From IMG/VR virus record IMGVR_UViG_3300044819_000092, positions 1 to 62,482 of that record: a stretch of DNA of 62,482 nucleotides. One strand, written 5' to 3'. Positions within the stretch are counted from its first letter, which is position 1. Each line of letters starts with the position of its first letter. Positions 45,803 through 57,380 of this stretch are shown in pieces. The position numbers and the translations under genes were made by a program. This DNA is from a virus. Below the pieces are notes generated by a model, which searched no databases, was not told where the DNA came from, and was given only the letters and a program-made list of their open reading frames with translations.

Positions 45803-46030
45803 CTATCGAAAGGATTGATTCTTGGCGGCCGCGACCGCCGCGTCGAACTCCGCCTCGGTGACGACTTGCCCGTCCGGCCAGGCCGCGAGCGCCTTGGCCG
45901 CGGCGAAGTCGGTGAAGGCCGGGTTCGGCTCGATGAAGATCCCCGTCTGCCGCAGGAACCGGTCGGCCATGCCCTTCTGCTTGGCCCACTCCTCGATGGT
46001 GGTCTGCGGGGTCTCGTCGCCGTTGGACAT
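45803..46030 (-). CDS. Small protein between connector and sheath (Mu gp38 position)
   Basis: This 75-residue protein (MSNGDETPQTTIEEWAKQKG, ending AEFDAAVAAAKNQSF) has an N-terminal acidic helix. Similar small proteins precede the sheath gene in Mu-like phages; function unknown. Confidence 0.6.
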   Translation of the reverse strand: MSNGDETPQTTIEEWAKQKGMADRFLRQTGIFIEPNPAFTDFAAAKALAAWPDGQVVTEAEFDAAVAAAKNQSFR

Positions 46031-46033
46031 GGG

Positions 46034-46510
46034 CTACTGCGCCTCGTAGTGGGGGGTCATTGGGGCCGAGGTCGGCTGGACGGTGGTCGGCATCTCGCGC
46101 GTGAACGGCATCCGCAGCTGGCACTCGAGGATGCACAGCACCCCCTCGGCGGTCGAGCCCCGGGTGTCCCAGGTCTCGCCGGTCACGGCGTAGCTGCCGC
46201 AGGCGACGTAGTGCAGGGCCGCGACCAGGTGCCCGGCCAGCACCTCGGCCGAGGCGACGTCGTCGTGCCAGATGTGGGCGTTGACCTGGACGCTCCGGTG
46301 CCACAAGGCCCCTGGGTGCCGGATGAAGTCTCCGCCGTTCTTCTTGGCGACGGCGATGGGCCCGCCCCGCGGGATCCAGGCGATCCTGGGGGTGGTGTCG
46401 AGATCCGCCAGCTCCCGCTCGCCCAGGCTGAAGGTCGGCACGGGGAGCCCCAGATCCGTGAGCACGGCGAGGAGCTGCGCGTTGACCGCGTCGAGGACCT
46501 CCTGGATCAT
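46034..46510 (-). CDS. Head-tail connector/tail terminator-like protein
   Basis: In this 158-residue protein, IQEVLDAVNAQLLAVLTDLG, then VQVNAHIWHDDVASAEVLAG and YAVTGETWDTRG fit the small minor tail proteins (Mu gp37 class) that cap the tube and join it to the head. ATGA overlap with the upstream virion morphogenesis gene. Confidence 0.7.
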   Translation of the reverse strand: MIQEVLDAVNAQLLAVLTDLGLPVPTFSLGERELADLDTTPRIAWIPRGGPIAVAKKNGGDFIRHPGALWHRSVQVNAHIWHDDVASAEVLAGHLVAALHYVACGSYAVTGETWDTRGSTAEGVLCILECQLRMPFTREMPTTVQPTSAPMTPHYEAQ

Positions 46511-46950
46511 GCGGCCGCCCCGCCCCTGCCGTAGCGCGCGAGCACGAGCTCGGCGGTCTCGTTGAAGGCGGCGGCCCAGATGGGGCCGAGCCCGCCGGTC
46601 GAGGCCATCGGGATCATCTGGCGCTGGGGCATCCGCTTGCTGCCGTACTGGTGGACGCGCGCGTAGACGACGGGCATGTCGATGCGGAACCCGGCGGCGG
46701 TGGCCCGGGTGGCGACCGAGGCCCGGAGGCGCCCGGTGTCCTGGAGGATCATCCCCTGCCGGTAGCGGATCGGCTTCCAGGGGCGCCCGTACGGATCGCG
46801 CTCGGCCCGGAAGCCGTTCGCCACCTGGGTCCTCGCCTCCTCGGCCAGGTTGCGCGCGAGCAGGCGCCGGAAGGGCGGCGAGCCGAGCCCGGCCAGGCGC
46901 CCTCGGAGCTCGGGCAGGCCCATGGCGGACGTCTTTGACACGCCTGCCAT
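46507..46950 (-). CDS. Virion morphogenesis protein (Mu gpG-like)
   Basis: In this 147-residue protein, the helical start (GLPELRGRLAGLGSPPFRRL, NLAEEARTQVANGFRAERDP) followed by YGRPWKPIRYRQGMILQDTG, RLRASVATRATAAGFRID and VYARVHQYG is diagnostic of the phage virion morphogenesis/tail completion family. Needed for stable tails in Mu. Confidence 0.82.
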   Translation of the reverse strand: MAGVSKTSAMGLPELRGRLAGLGSPPFRRLLARNLAEEARTQVANGFRAERDPYGRPWKPIRYRQGMILQDTGRLRASVATRATAAGFRIDMPVVYARVHQYGSKRMPQRQMIPMASTGGLGPIWAAAFNETAELVLARYGRGGAAA

Positions 46951-46952
46951 GG

Positions 46953-47429
46953 TCAGCCGGTCTGGAACGGGCCCCGGTAGAACGCGAACTCGGTCCCCCG
47001 CACGGAGTACCCGCGCGACTCGGCGCTGATGACCCGCGACTGCCCGGCCGACGGCTCCCCGACCTCGGCGCCTGCGCCCGAGTCGATGATCCCGGTCGGC
47101 ACGACGGTCCCCTGGGCCACGAGCTTGAGCCAGGCCAGGGTGTCCCTGTACCTGTCGAGGACGTTCTTGTCGCTGGCGCTCTGGTCGGGGTTGAGGCCCT
47201 TGGCGCTGAGGAGATCGTAGGCGGCGATGATGGCGGTCGCCCGGACCAGATCCCCCCCGATGGCCATGAGCGGTAGCTGGTAGCGGGCCAGGTAGCCGTT
47301 CACCAAGTCGGTCGCGGTCTGCAGGGCGATGGTCTTCGCCGGCTCCAGGATCTTCGCCAACGCCTCGGCGCGCATCCCGAGAGCCTCGAGCTGCGCGACG
47401 TCGGCGTAGACGGTGATGGGCCCGGCCAT
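46953..47429 (-). CDS. DUF1320-like head completion protein (Mu gp36-like)
   Basis: In this 158-residue protein, the helical core (AEALAKILEPAKTIALQTAT, GGDLVRATAIIAAYDLLSAK, RYRDTLAWLKLVAQGTVVPT) fits the DUF1320 (gp36) proteins that follow the capsid genes in Mu-like phages, and the tail ends FAFYRGPFQTG. Probably forms the head-tail connector ring. Confidence 0.75.
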   Translation of the reverse strand: MAGPITVYADVAQLEALGMRAEALAKILEPAKTIALQTATDLVNGYLARYQLPLMAIGGDLVRATAIIAAYDLLSAKGLNPDQSASDKNVLDRYRDTLAWLKLVAQGTVVPTGIIDSGAGAEVGEPSAGQSRVISAESRGYSVRGTEFAFYRGPFQTG

Positions 47430-47434
47430 GGGGG

Positions 47435-47899
47435 CTACCTCTTGCCCTTGCTGTGCTTGCCGGTGTGCTCGTCGTCGGAGACGGCGGGCGGTTGGGCGTG
47501 CTCGAGCTCGACGATGTGGGCGGCGAGCGCCTGGTTCGTGTCCTTGAGCTCGGCGATCTCCTTCTCGAGCGCGGCGACCTTGTCGGTGGCGTCGGTGGCC
47601 GTCTTCTTGGCGGCGTCGAGGACCGTCTTCGAGATGGTCTCGTCGGTCTCGCCATCGGCGAGGATGGTGATCCTCCCATCGGCCTTGAGCTCGTCGAAGG
47701 TGGCGCGGGAGATCTTGGTGCTGTCGGGGACCTTCCGCGTCCCGGTCTGCTTGCCCTCGTGGAAAATGGGCTCGTCGAGCATGGGCGGCTCGCTGTCGAC
47801 GACCTCGACCCGGAGGGTCTCGGCGGACGGCCAGAACCGCCCAGGGGTCCAGACGCCGGGGAAGTTCTCGCGGGTAACGGCTCGGATTTTCACGAACAT
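47435..47899 (-). CDS. Mu gp35-like protein
   Basis: In this 154-residue protein, the start MFVKIRAVTRENFPGVWTPG, an acidic middle and a coiled coil (DKVAALEKEIAELKDTNQAL) with a His/Lys tail correspond to the gp35-position gene after the capsid. Role in the head unproved. Confidence 0.65.
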   Translation of the reverse strand: MFVKIRAVTRENFPGVWTPGRFWPSAETLRVEVVDSEPPMLDEPIFHEGKQTGTRKVPDSTKISRATFDELKADGRITILADGETDETISKTVLDAAKKTATDATDKVAALEKEIAELKDTNQALAAHIVELEHAQPPAVSDDEHTGKHSKGKR

Positions 47900-47913
47900 G
47901 AGGAGGCCTCCGG

Positions 47914-48882
47914 TCAGGTGGTGGAGACGCGCATCGACAGGAACGGCAGGGTGCCGGCAGCGACGCCCTTCGAGTCGGTCCCGTAGACGAAGCGCTTGTT
48001 GTGGAACACCTCGGGGTTCTGGGGATCGGTGATCTGCAGGAGCGCCGATGGATCCTTCGCGATCTGCATGACGAACGGCTTGAGTAGGTTCGTGCTGTGG
48101 ATGTAGTAGACCGTCGGCTGGCCCGACAGGCGCGGGTTGATGCTGAGCTTGAGCGCGCCGCCGATTGCCGCGAGCGCTGCCGGCAAGCGGTTGTCGACCC
48201 CGGCCGCGGCGACATTCGGCGGTGTTCCTGCGACTCCCTGGACGGTCGCCAGGTTGATGCCGGAGGCGAGCGCGGTCGCGCCATCGAGGCCGAGCTGGGG
48301 AGGCACCTCGAGGATCGACGGCATCACCTCCATGGGCAGGCCGTTCTCGTTCTTGTAGGACATCATCGTCGAGATGAGCGTCCACAGGTTTAGCGAGGTG
48401 AGCGGCATGGCGGTGAACGAGTTGCTGTAGGTGCCGCCACCGGCATCGTCGAAGTTGACCGGGTGAGCGGCGTTGTAGAACGTCTGGCCGTCCCAGCTCG
48501 GCGTGGTGTTCGCGGCCACCATGGCGTCGGTGACGAGCTTCTCGTACCACCTGCCGGAGACCTCGCCCGCGATGCGGCCCCGGTCCTCGTACGCGCCGAG
48601 GTTGTCGTAGAAGATGTCGTTTGCATCGACCACGAAGCTGTACTCCCAGTCCTCGTTCTTGAGCTCGAAACCTCGGGTCACGAGGTTGTTGAGGATCCGG
48701 GCGCCCACCCACTTGCGCATCTCCGGCTGGGCCGCGAGCCACATGTGCACGGTCCGGTACGCGGTGGAGGTGGCGCGGTACGCTTTCTCCTGCCAGCGGT
48801 CCTGGCCCTTGCCAAACGCAATGGAGAAGTCCTGCTGGAACTGCGCCTGGAGATCTTGGACGGACTGGGGTGAGACGATCAT
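47914..48882 (-). CDS. Major capsid protein (Mu gpT-like)
   Basis: This 322-residue protein contains QDLQAQFQQDFSIAFGKGQD, then the Mu T-type hallmarks LKNEDWEYSFVVDANDIFYD, YEDRGRIAGEVSGRWYEKLV and TWDGQTFYNAAHPVN-like sequence (PSWDGQTFYNAAHPVNFD). HK97 fold expected. It follows the protease/scaffold and decoration genes in standard order. Confidence 0.9.
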   Translation of the reverse strand: MIVSPQSVQDLQAQFQQDFSIAFGKGQDRWQEKAYRATSTAYRTVHMWLAAQPEMRKWVGARILNNLVTRGFELKNEDWEYSFVVDANDIFYDNLGAYEDRGRIAGEVSGRWYEKLVTDAMVAANTTPSWDGQTFYNAAHPVNFDDAGGGTYSNSFTAMPLTSLNLWTLISTMMSYKNENGLPMEVMPSILEVPPQLGLDGATALASGINLATVQGVAGTPPNVAAAGVDNRLPAALAAIGGALKLSINPRLSGQPTVYYIHSTNLLKPFVMQIAKDPSALLQITDPQNPEVFHNKRFVYGTDSKGVAAGTLPFLSMRVSTT

Positions 48883-48939
48883 GGTGAGGCTCCTGCCGAG
48901 GTGTACCGAAAAGGTGAAAGTGGTATCGGTGGCCGGGGC

Positions 48940-49374
48940 CTAGTTCCCGGGGCTCTGGTAGACCCAGACGCCGCTGGCGTCGACCGCCATGATCTTCCCG
49001 CACTTGCTGCGGGTGCCGCCGCCGTCGGTCTTGGCCACCGTCGCATCGTCGACGGCGAAGCAGTCGTTGCCCACGTCGACCTGAGCGATGGCGTCGCCGG
49101 CGGTGCTGTTCGACCACGAGAACTCGCCGAACTCGATCTTGAGGGTCTTTGCCCCCGAGGGCAGCGCGACCGTGCTGACCACCCGCTCGGGCGACAGGTT
49201 CACGCGCGCGAACCGCTTGAGGGTGGTCGAGGTGATGGCCGGGATCAGGTACCCGGAGGCGTCGACCGCGACCATGGCGCCGTTGTTGAAAATGAGCCCC
49301 GTCTTCGCGAGCTGCTCCTCCGAGCGGTAAAATTCGCCCCGCTCTCGGGTGTTCCTGGGTCCGGTGGTTGCCAT
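48940..49374 (-). CDS. Capsid decoration-like protein
   Basis: In this 144-residue beta-rich protein, FNNGAMVAVDASGYLIPAIT and KCGKIMAVDASGVWVYQSPG frame a small barrel. The position between protease and major capsid protein is that of decoration (gpD-like/DUF2190-like) proteins. No signature is certain. Confidence 0.65.
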   Translation of the reverse strand: MATTGPRNTRERGEFYRSEEQLAKTGLIFNNGAMVAVDASGYLIPAITSTTLKRFARVNLSPERVVSTVALPSGAKTLKIEFGEFSWSNSTAGDAIAQVDVGNDCFAVDDATVAKTDGGGTRSKCGKIMAVDASGVWVYQSPGN

Positions 49375-49420
49375 GTTGGTTGGTCCTTGCTGAGGTTCGA
49401 GGTGGAGATCGAGGGCCGGG

Positions 49421-50554
49421 TCAGGCGGTCTGGCCGAGCTTCTTGCGCTCGAATTCCTCGACGTCCTTGAGCGGCCGGCCGAACTGCCGGGCGATCTCGA
49501 TCCGCTCGGCCGAGAGGGCGACGCTGCCCGCGGGGGGCGTGGTGCCGGGCCCCATCTTCACGATGGCGGACAGCTTGGCGACGTAGGTCTTCGCCGCCGA
49601 GACCACGCCAGGGGTGACCTTGCCGCCGGTGAGCCCGAGGAGCGAGGCCTCGACCTCGGCCCTGTCGGCCGGGGGCAGCTTGCCTTCCTTGACGGCGCCC
49701 TCCCAGATGCCGTCGAGCGAGGCGCGCAAGGCCGCGGTGGCGTCCGCCTCCATCTTGGCCTCGAGCACCACGGCCTTGTCGGCGTTGACCTTCATGGCCG
49801 CGAGCGCGGCGATGGCCCCCTCGGGGCTCTCCTGGCCGGTGAGCCGAAAGACGGAGCCCCGCAGGGTGACGAGGCCCTGGACGAGCGACAGCCGCTCGGT
49901 GGAGGGGACGTCCGAGCGCAGTCCGACCGCGGCCGAGAGCGCGACGACTTCGCCGCCCTGGGCCTCGAGCACCTTGATGCGGGTGTTGGCGATGTCGAGC
50001 TGGGCCTTGGTCTCGTTGTAGAGCTTCTCGAATTCCACTTGATCCTCCTCAGACTTGGCCATGGCCGCGATGAGCGGAGCGATGCCGTTGAGCCCTGCCA
50101 GGTTGACGAGGGCGAAGTTGATGAGCTTGCGAGGCCGGCACAGGCCGTCGTCGCCGTAGTCGTAGGCAAAGGCGGGGGAGAAGAGGTTGTAAAGACCGCC
50201 CTCGACATCGGCCTTGCCCTCGGCGCTCCACTGGATCTCGCTCGCCCAGAGCTCGCCGTTCCGAACCTCCGGCACGAACGAGCACGAGGACATCCCCTGC
50301 TCGCGGGTGATGCGCTCCCCGTCGTACTTGGGCAGCATCTCGTGGTTCCAGTCGGCGTAGAGCCGAGGGATCCCTTTGTTCCCGAAGCTCGCCATCACGA
50401 GCGCGGCGGCCAGCTCGTCGAACACGAAGGGCCCGTAGTCCGAGTCGTTCTGCCCCTCTTTGAGCAGGCGGATCTCGCTCGGAGCCTTGCCCTCCTTCGA
50501 CAGCTCGATGCCTGCCGAGAGGATGGCCGTCCCGTGTTTGGCGTGCTTCCCCAC
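49421..50554 (-). CDS. Prohead protease and scaffold (Mu gpI-like)
   Basis: In this 377-residue protein, RLYADWNHEM, GELWASEIQWSAEGKADVEG, LYNLFSPAFAYDY and FALVNLAGLNGIAPLIAAMA match the Mu I protease domain (about residues 1-170). The rest is a helical, Ala/Glu-rich scaffold ending with the KKLGQTA tail; the internal scaffold is normally excised by self-cleavage. GTG start, with the TATTTGAGG motif 29 bases upstream. First gene of the head unit. Confidence 0.85.
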   Translation of the reverse strand: MGKHAKHGTAILSAGIELSKEGKAPSEIRLLKEGQNDSDYGPFVFDELAAALVMASFGNKGIPRLYADWNHEMLPKYDGERITREQGMSSCSFVPEVRNGELWASEIQWSAEGKADVEGGLYNLFSPAFAYDYGDDGLCRPRKLINFALVNLAGLNGIAPLIAAMAKSEEDQVEFEKLYNETKAQLDIANTRIKVLEAQGGEVVALSAAVGLRSDVPSTERLSLVQGLVTLRGSVFRLTGQESPEGAIAALAAMKVNADKAVVLEAKMEADATAALRASLDGIWEGAVKEGKLPPADRAEVEASLLGLTGGKVTPGVVSAAKTYVAKLSAIVKMGPGTTPPAGSVALSAERIEIARQFGRPLKDVEEFERKKLGQTA

Positions 50555-50583
50555 GGCTCAAGGCTCCGCCCGGCCGAGCGGGG

Positions 50584-50598
50584 CCTCAAATACTGGGG
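50584..50598 (-). promoter_or_regulatory. Late-promoter-like motif, site 6 (CCCAGTATTTGAGG)
   Basis: Ends 29 bases before the protease GTG at 50554. Two GGCTAGCC-type palindromes stand upstream at 50612-50619 and 50634-50641. The 97-base gap holds no gene. Confidence 0.6.
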
Positions 50599-50651
50599 AG
50601 CGGATTTCTTCGGCTAGCCGCTTGAAATTGTTCGGCTAGCCGGCGGGAGGG

Positions 50652-51353
50652 TCAGCCTCCGCCCTCGGCTTCTTTGTCCTCGAGCTCGGCCGCGAACTCG
50701 TCCGGGTAGTCCTTCGGATCGGGCGCCCAGTCCGCCCCGCCTCCGCCCGATGGAGCCCGCCCGAACCCGTCGACCGGCTCGACCTTCGGCCCGCTCCTGC
50801 TCACGCCCTCGCGCTCGGCCTGGGCCTCGGTGAGGGTGACCGCGATGCACCTGCAGTTCGGGTGGAGCGGCGGGTAGTGGGTCTGGAACCATTCGCTGTC
50901 GGCCGACAGGACCGTGCCATCGCATGGGCGGCAAATCTCGGCAGACGTGCGCGAGTCCAAAATCGCCTGGTACCGCCAGTACGGCCGCTCGGCCTTCACG
51001 GCCTGCGCCGCCTCGTGCCTCCCGGCGTTGTAGGCGCCCTGGACGTTGGTGCGGAAGATGGTCTCCACCCGGGACGCGCCATCCTCGCCCCACGCCTCCT
51101 CGAGCGAGTCCTGCACCTCGGCCTTGAAGTCGTCGAGGGTGGTCCCGTCCGCGACCGCGCTCTGGATCGCCTCGTACACGTCGACGACCAAGTCGAGCTG
51201 CGCGACGTCGGCCACGGTGAACGCGAACTCGAGCTCGTCCTGCTCGAGCTCGGTCCAGACGTCCTCGGTCATCGGGACGCGGCGGCGGATGGCCGCGATG
51301 GCCTCGTCGAACTGGATCGGGTTCGGCGAGATGCCGGCGGTGGGATCGGCCAT
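50652..51353 (-). CDS. MuF-type minor head protein (Mu gp30-like)
   Basis: This 233-residue protein shows the MuF domain clearly: IFRTNVQGAYNAGRHEAAQA, PYWRYQAILDSRTSAEICRP, CDGTVLSADSEWF and HYPPLHPNCRC. The C-terminal tail is Gly/Pro/acidic. It normally sits next to the portal, and here it is about 14 kb away on the circular map. It probably enters the cell or stabilises the portal. Confidence 0.88.
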   Translation of the reverse strand: MADPTAGISPNPIQFDEAIAAIRRRVPMTEDVWTELEQDELEFAFTVADVAQLDLVVDVYEAIQSAVADGTTLDDFKAEVQDSLEEAWGEDGASRVETIFRTNVQGAYNAGRHEAAQAVKAERPYWRYQAILDSRTSAEICRPCDGTVLSADSEWFQTHYPPLHPNCRCIAVTLTEAQAEREGVSRSGPKVEPVDGFGRAPSGGGGADWAPDPKDYPDEFAAELEDKEAEGGG

Positions 51354-51373
51354 GGATCAGGGCTCGAGGCGCC

Positions 51374-51583
51374 TCAACCCCAGTTGGGGTTGTAGTTCCG
51401 CTGCTCCCAGTCCCCGGGGCCGCCCTCCTGGATCGGCATGATGGCCACCCAGTCGACGGCGCTGCAGCCGGGCTCGGTGCAGGTGTCCGGGATGACCGTT
51501 CGCGAGCCGGGATCTCCGGTCCACGAGGCAGGCCAGGTGTGGCCGTTCGCGCAGGTTGCTACTCCATCGGGATCGGGCGGCAT
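51374..51583 (-). CDS. Small zinc-binding-like protein
   Basis: This 69-residue protein from ATG 51583 with AAGGAG upstream has CANGHTW and CTEPGCSAVDW, which could bind zinc; the end is WEQRNYNPNWG. It lies between tail fibre and MuF genes. Function unknown. Confidence 0.65.
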   Translation of the reverse strand: MPPDPDGVATCANGHTWPASWTGDPGSRTVIPDTCTEPGCSAVDWVAIMPIQEGGPGDWEQRNYNPNWG

Positions 51584-51593
51584 TGGGCGCTCC

Positions 51594-55037
<3,444 letters not shown>

Positions 55038-55040
55038 GGA

Positions 55041-55496
55041 TCACCAGGTGACCACGATCTTGAGCGAGCAGTCGTTCGGGAAGGACATTTGCTTTCCGTT
55101 CGCGAGGGTGGCCTTGACTCGAGCGTCGTACCGACCGGACGAGTAGCCGGTCCAATCGAATTCGATCTTCCCGTCGGTGGCAGGGGTGAGGATGGTGCAG
55201 GCGGCGGTGACCGGGGCGAGCGACACGTCCTCGCGCCGGATCGCGAAGGTGACGGTGGCGCCGGTCAGATCGACGGGCGCTCCGTCCGGCCCGAGCAAGG
55301 TCATCTTGAGGACGGGCGCGGTGTCTTGCTCGCCGAGGTAGATGGTCCGCGCGCGCCCGCTGCCCATGACCGTCGTGCCGTCGTTGGCGAAGAGCGCCTC
55401 GGTGCCCATGCGGTTGCCGGTCAGTCTGGTCGGGCCTGGCGACGAGACGAGCGCGCGGGTGCGCGTGCCCTCGATGCGAGATCTGAGACCGACCAT
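55041..55496 (-). CDS. BppU-like domain protein, duplicate of the tail fibre N-terminus
   Basis: This is a 151-residue protein. A new ~50-residue N-terminus (MVGLRSRIEGTRTRALVSS...) precedes a domain over 85% identical to tail fibre residues 1-105. DNA 55115-55343 matches 54795-55023 almost base for base. It ends just after the domain (IVVTW). It may occupy the same baseplate socket without a shaft, or act as a chaperone or adaptor. First gene of its late unit. Confidence 0.75.
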   Translation of the reverse strand: MVGLRSRIEGTRTRALVSSPGPTRLTGNRMGTEALFANDGTTVMGSGRARTIYLGEQDTAPVLKMTLLGPDGAPVDLTGATVTFAIRREDVSLAPVTAACTILTPATDGKIEFDWTGYSSGRYDARVKATLANGKQMSFPNDCSLKIVVTW

Positions 55497-55528
55497 CTGC
55501 GGGCAATTACGCGCCCCCCTTCCCCGAA

Positions 55529-55541
55529 CCTCAAAATCCCG
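55529..55541 (-). promoter_or_regulatory. Late-promoter-like motif, site 7 (CCGGGATTTTGAGG)
   Basis: Ends 32 bases before the ATG at 55496 on the minus strand. It lies back-to-back with site 8 in the 250-base divergent gap. Confidence 0.65.
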
Positions 55542-55703
55542 GGGCCTCGGGAAGTTGAGCCCGGCCGCACTTGCCCCTACCTTTGTCCGGGACTGCGGGG
55601 GGTGGCTCGGTCATTTCTACCTTCATCTACGTCCGTGCTCTCAGGGACAGCGCCGCGGGACTGGGGGCATAACTTCTGCATTCTTATTGGGCCTCCGGTC
55701 CCG

Positions 55704-55717
55704 CGGGGATTTTGAGG
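55704..55717 (+). promoter_or_regulatory. Late-promoter-like motif, site 8 (CGGGGATTTTGAGG)
   Basis: The only plus-strand copy; ends 29 bases before the ATG at 55747. Being inverted with its gene, it shows that the motif follows gene direction. Confidence 0.65.
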
Positions 55718-55746
55718 CCGAGCCCGGCCCGGGTGAGCATTCTCGG

Positions 55747-56145
55747 ATGAAGCTCCTGCCGCCCGTTGCCCTCGCCGCCCTCGCTCTTCTCGCCGGGACC
55801 TGCCAGATGCCGGCGGTGAAGGACGCCGGCCACATCGCGGAGAACTGCGCGGCCCCGGCGGTGAAGACCCTGGCCTCGCACATCCTCGACGACGTGCAGA
55901 GCGCGCTCGTGTCGATGGACGTGACCGGGGGGATCGTCGGCATCGTCGCCGGGATCGTCAAGGGCGTCGTCAAGCAGGAGAAGGCCCGGGCCGAGGACGA
56001 GGCCTGGCAGGCGGCCAAGTGTGCGGTGACCGAGGTCCGGGCCCAGTCGAGCGTCCACCTCGGCTATGGCCTGCACGACCAGCCGACGATCGCCCGGGAG
56101 GCCCTGGTCCTCACCAACGCGGACGCATGGCTCCGGGCCCACTGA
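55747..56145 (+). CDS. Putative exported or lipoprotein-like protein
   Basis: This is a 132-residue protein. MKLLPPVALAALALLAGTCQ is a signal-peptide-like start with Cys19, although Thr at the -1 position is poor for a lipobox. A hydrophobic stretch follows (GGIVGIVAGIVKGVV, about 60-75), then a charged helix. An outer-membrane spanin or a cell-surface moron are possible. First of four plus-strand genes with their own late-type motif. Confidence 0.6.
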   Translation: MKLLPPVALAALALLAGTCQMPAVKDAGHIAENCAAPAVKTLASHILDDVQSALVSMDVTGGIVGIVAGIVKGVVKQEKARAEDEAWQAAKCAVTEVRAQSSVHLGYGLHDQPTIAREALVLTNADAWLRAH

Positions 56146-56885
56146 TGCCGCAAATCTGCGTCCTCAACCAATCGGGCGCCGACGATGCGGACGTGGCGTT
56201 CGCCTGCAAGGCTGTGGACGCCCAGCTGCGCCACGATTTCTGCCCGCTCTTCCCCGACGTCGCCTATCAGCCGGTCGCCTTCTTCGCCAGCAAGCAGAAC
56301 CTGCCGACGTTCGAGGGCGTCTCCCTCATCGCGATCATCTGCGAAGACATCGAAGTCCCCGGAGCCGCGGCCTACCACGGCGTCCTCGGCCAGCCCTACA
56401 TCCGCATCGATCGCCACGACGGCGAGCTCTCCGTGCTGCTCTCCCACGAGGTGCTCGAGGAGGCGGCCGATCCGAAGTGTGACGAGCGGCGCCTCTTGCC
56501 CGGCGGGGTGGTCGTCGCCTACGAAGTTTGCGATCCGGTGCAAGGCTGGTCCTACCCGATGAGCGTCTCGCTCTTCGGTGAGACCCGGGCCGTGCTCGTG
56601 TCGGCATTCGTGACGCCGGCCTGGTTCAGCGGGGGGCCCGGGCGCCGGTCCGTGAACGGGACGACGGCCGATCTGGGGCGCGGGGAGCTGGCCCCCGGCG
56701 GGTACCTGCCTACGCTGGTCTCGGTCGCGCCGGGGGCGGGGAGCCGGGTGGCGGCGCCTGCGGCCTGGGCCCATACGTTCGGGCCCCGGGCCAACCGGGA
56801 CGCCGTCCTCGAGCGGGCGGTCCGGGAGGGCTCGCGCTTCAGCCGGATCACGGAGCCGCGCGATCGACGCCGCTATGAGGGGTGA
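56145..56885 (+). CDS. Metallopeptidase-like protein (HExxE motif)
   Basis: In this 246-residue protein, the N-terminal half has an alpha/beta start (MPQICVLNQSGADDADVAFA) and ELSVLLSHEVLEEAADPKCD, a His-Glu-xx-Glu zinc-site-like helix as in a group of short phage and bacterial putative metalloproteases. VVVAYEVCDPVQG follows. The C-terminus is Gly/Pro/Arg-rich. TGATG overlap with the previous gene. Catalysis unproved. Confidence 0.6.
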   Translation: MPQICVLNQSGADDADVAFACKAVDAQLRHDFCPLFPDVAYQPVAFFASKQNLPTFEGVSLIAIICEDIEVPGAAAYHGVLGQPYIRIDRHDGELSVLLSHEVLEEAADPKCDERRLLPGGVVVAYEVCDPVQGWSYPMSVSLFGETRAVLVSAFVTPAWFSGGPGRRSVNGTTADLGRGELAPGGYLPTLVSVAPGAGSRVAAPAAWAHTFGPRANRDAVLERAVREGSRFSRITEPRDRRRYEG

Positions 56886-57154
56886 TGACGGGGCCCGATC
56901 TCGCCAAGCTCGAGGCCGACGTCGCGGCCCAGCTGCGGCGCCTCGGTGAGAGCGACGAGCTCCTCGCCACGCTGCGCGCCAGCCTGAAGGTCGCCCTCGC
57001 GGATGGCCGAGCCGTCGTCGCCAGGCTCGAAGAATTGGACAAGGCCGCGGCGGACGCAGCGCACCGGCAGACGTCCCTGCGCTCGGCGTTCCTCGTCACC
57101 CTGGACTACCTCGACAAGGTCGCGCCCATCGACGACGGTGGAGGTGCGGCCTGA
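56885..57154 (+). CDS. Small coiled-coil protein
   Basis: This is an 89-90 residue, nearly all-helical protein (LAKLEADVAAQLRRLGESDE, VVARLEELDKAAADAAHRQT). ATG shares bases with the previous stop. Function unknown. Confidence 0.6.
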   Translation: MTGPDLAKLEADVAAQLRRLGESDELLATLRASLKVALADGRAVVARLEELDKAAADAAHRQTSLRSAFLVTLDYLDKVAPIDDGGGAA

Positions 57155-57155
57155 G

Positions 57156-57380
57156 ATGCTAGGATGGTCCCCGGTGCCCATCTACAGCCTCCCAGCGAAC
57201 GATATCCGGGATGCCCGTCGGCAAGCCCTGTCGCGGGACGATCTGGCGAGCGAGATGGATCTGAAGCGGGCCGAGAATCGGATCGTGGCGGAGAAGGGGA
57301 AGGACGGCGCAGGGGCGAGGTGGATGCTGCGCCGGTTGCGGATGCGGCTCTTCGGGGGACCTACTTCAGCATCTCGGTGA
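57156..57380 (+). CDS. Small basic hypothetical protein
   Basis: This 74-residue protein starts MLGWSPVPIYSLPANDIRDA with a basic helical end (ARWMLRRLRMRLFGG). A GTG 18 bases further in (MPIYSLP) is an alternative start. Its last 20 bases overlap the convergent gene at 57361. Function unknown. Confidence 0.5.
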   Translation: MLGWSPVPIYSLPANDIRDARRQALSRDDLASEMDLKRAENRIVAEKGKDGAGARWMLRRLRMRLFGGPTSASR

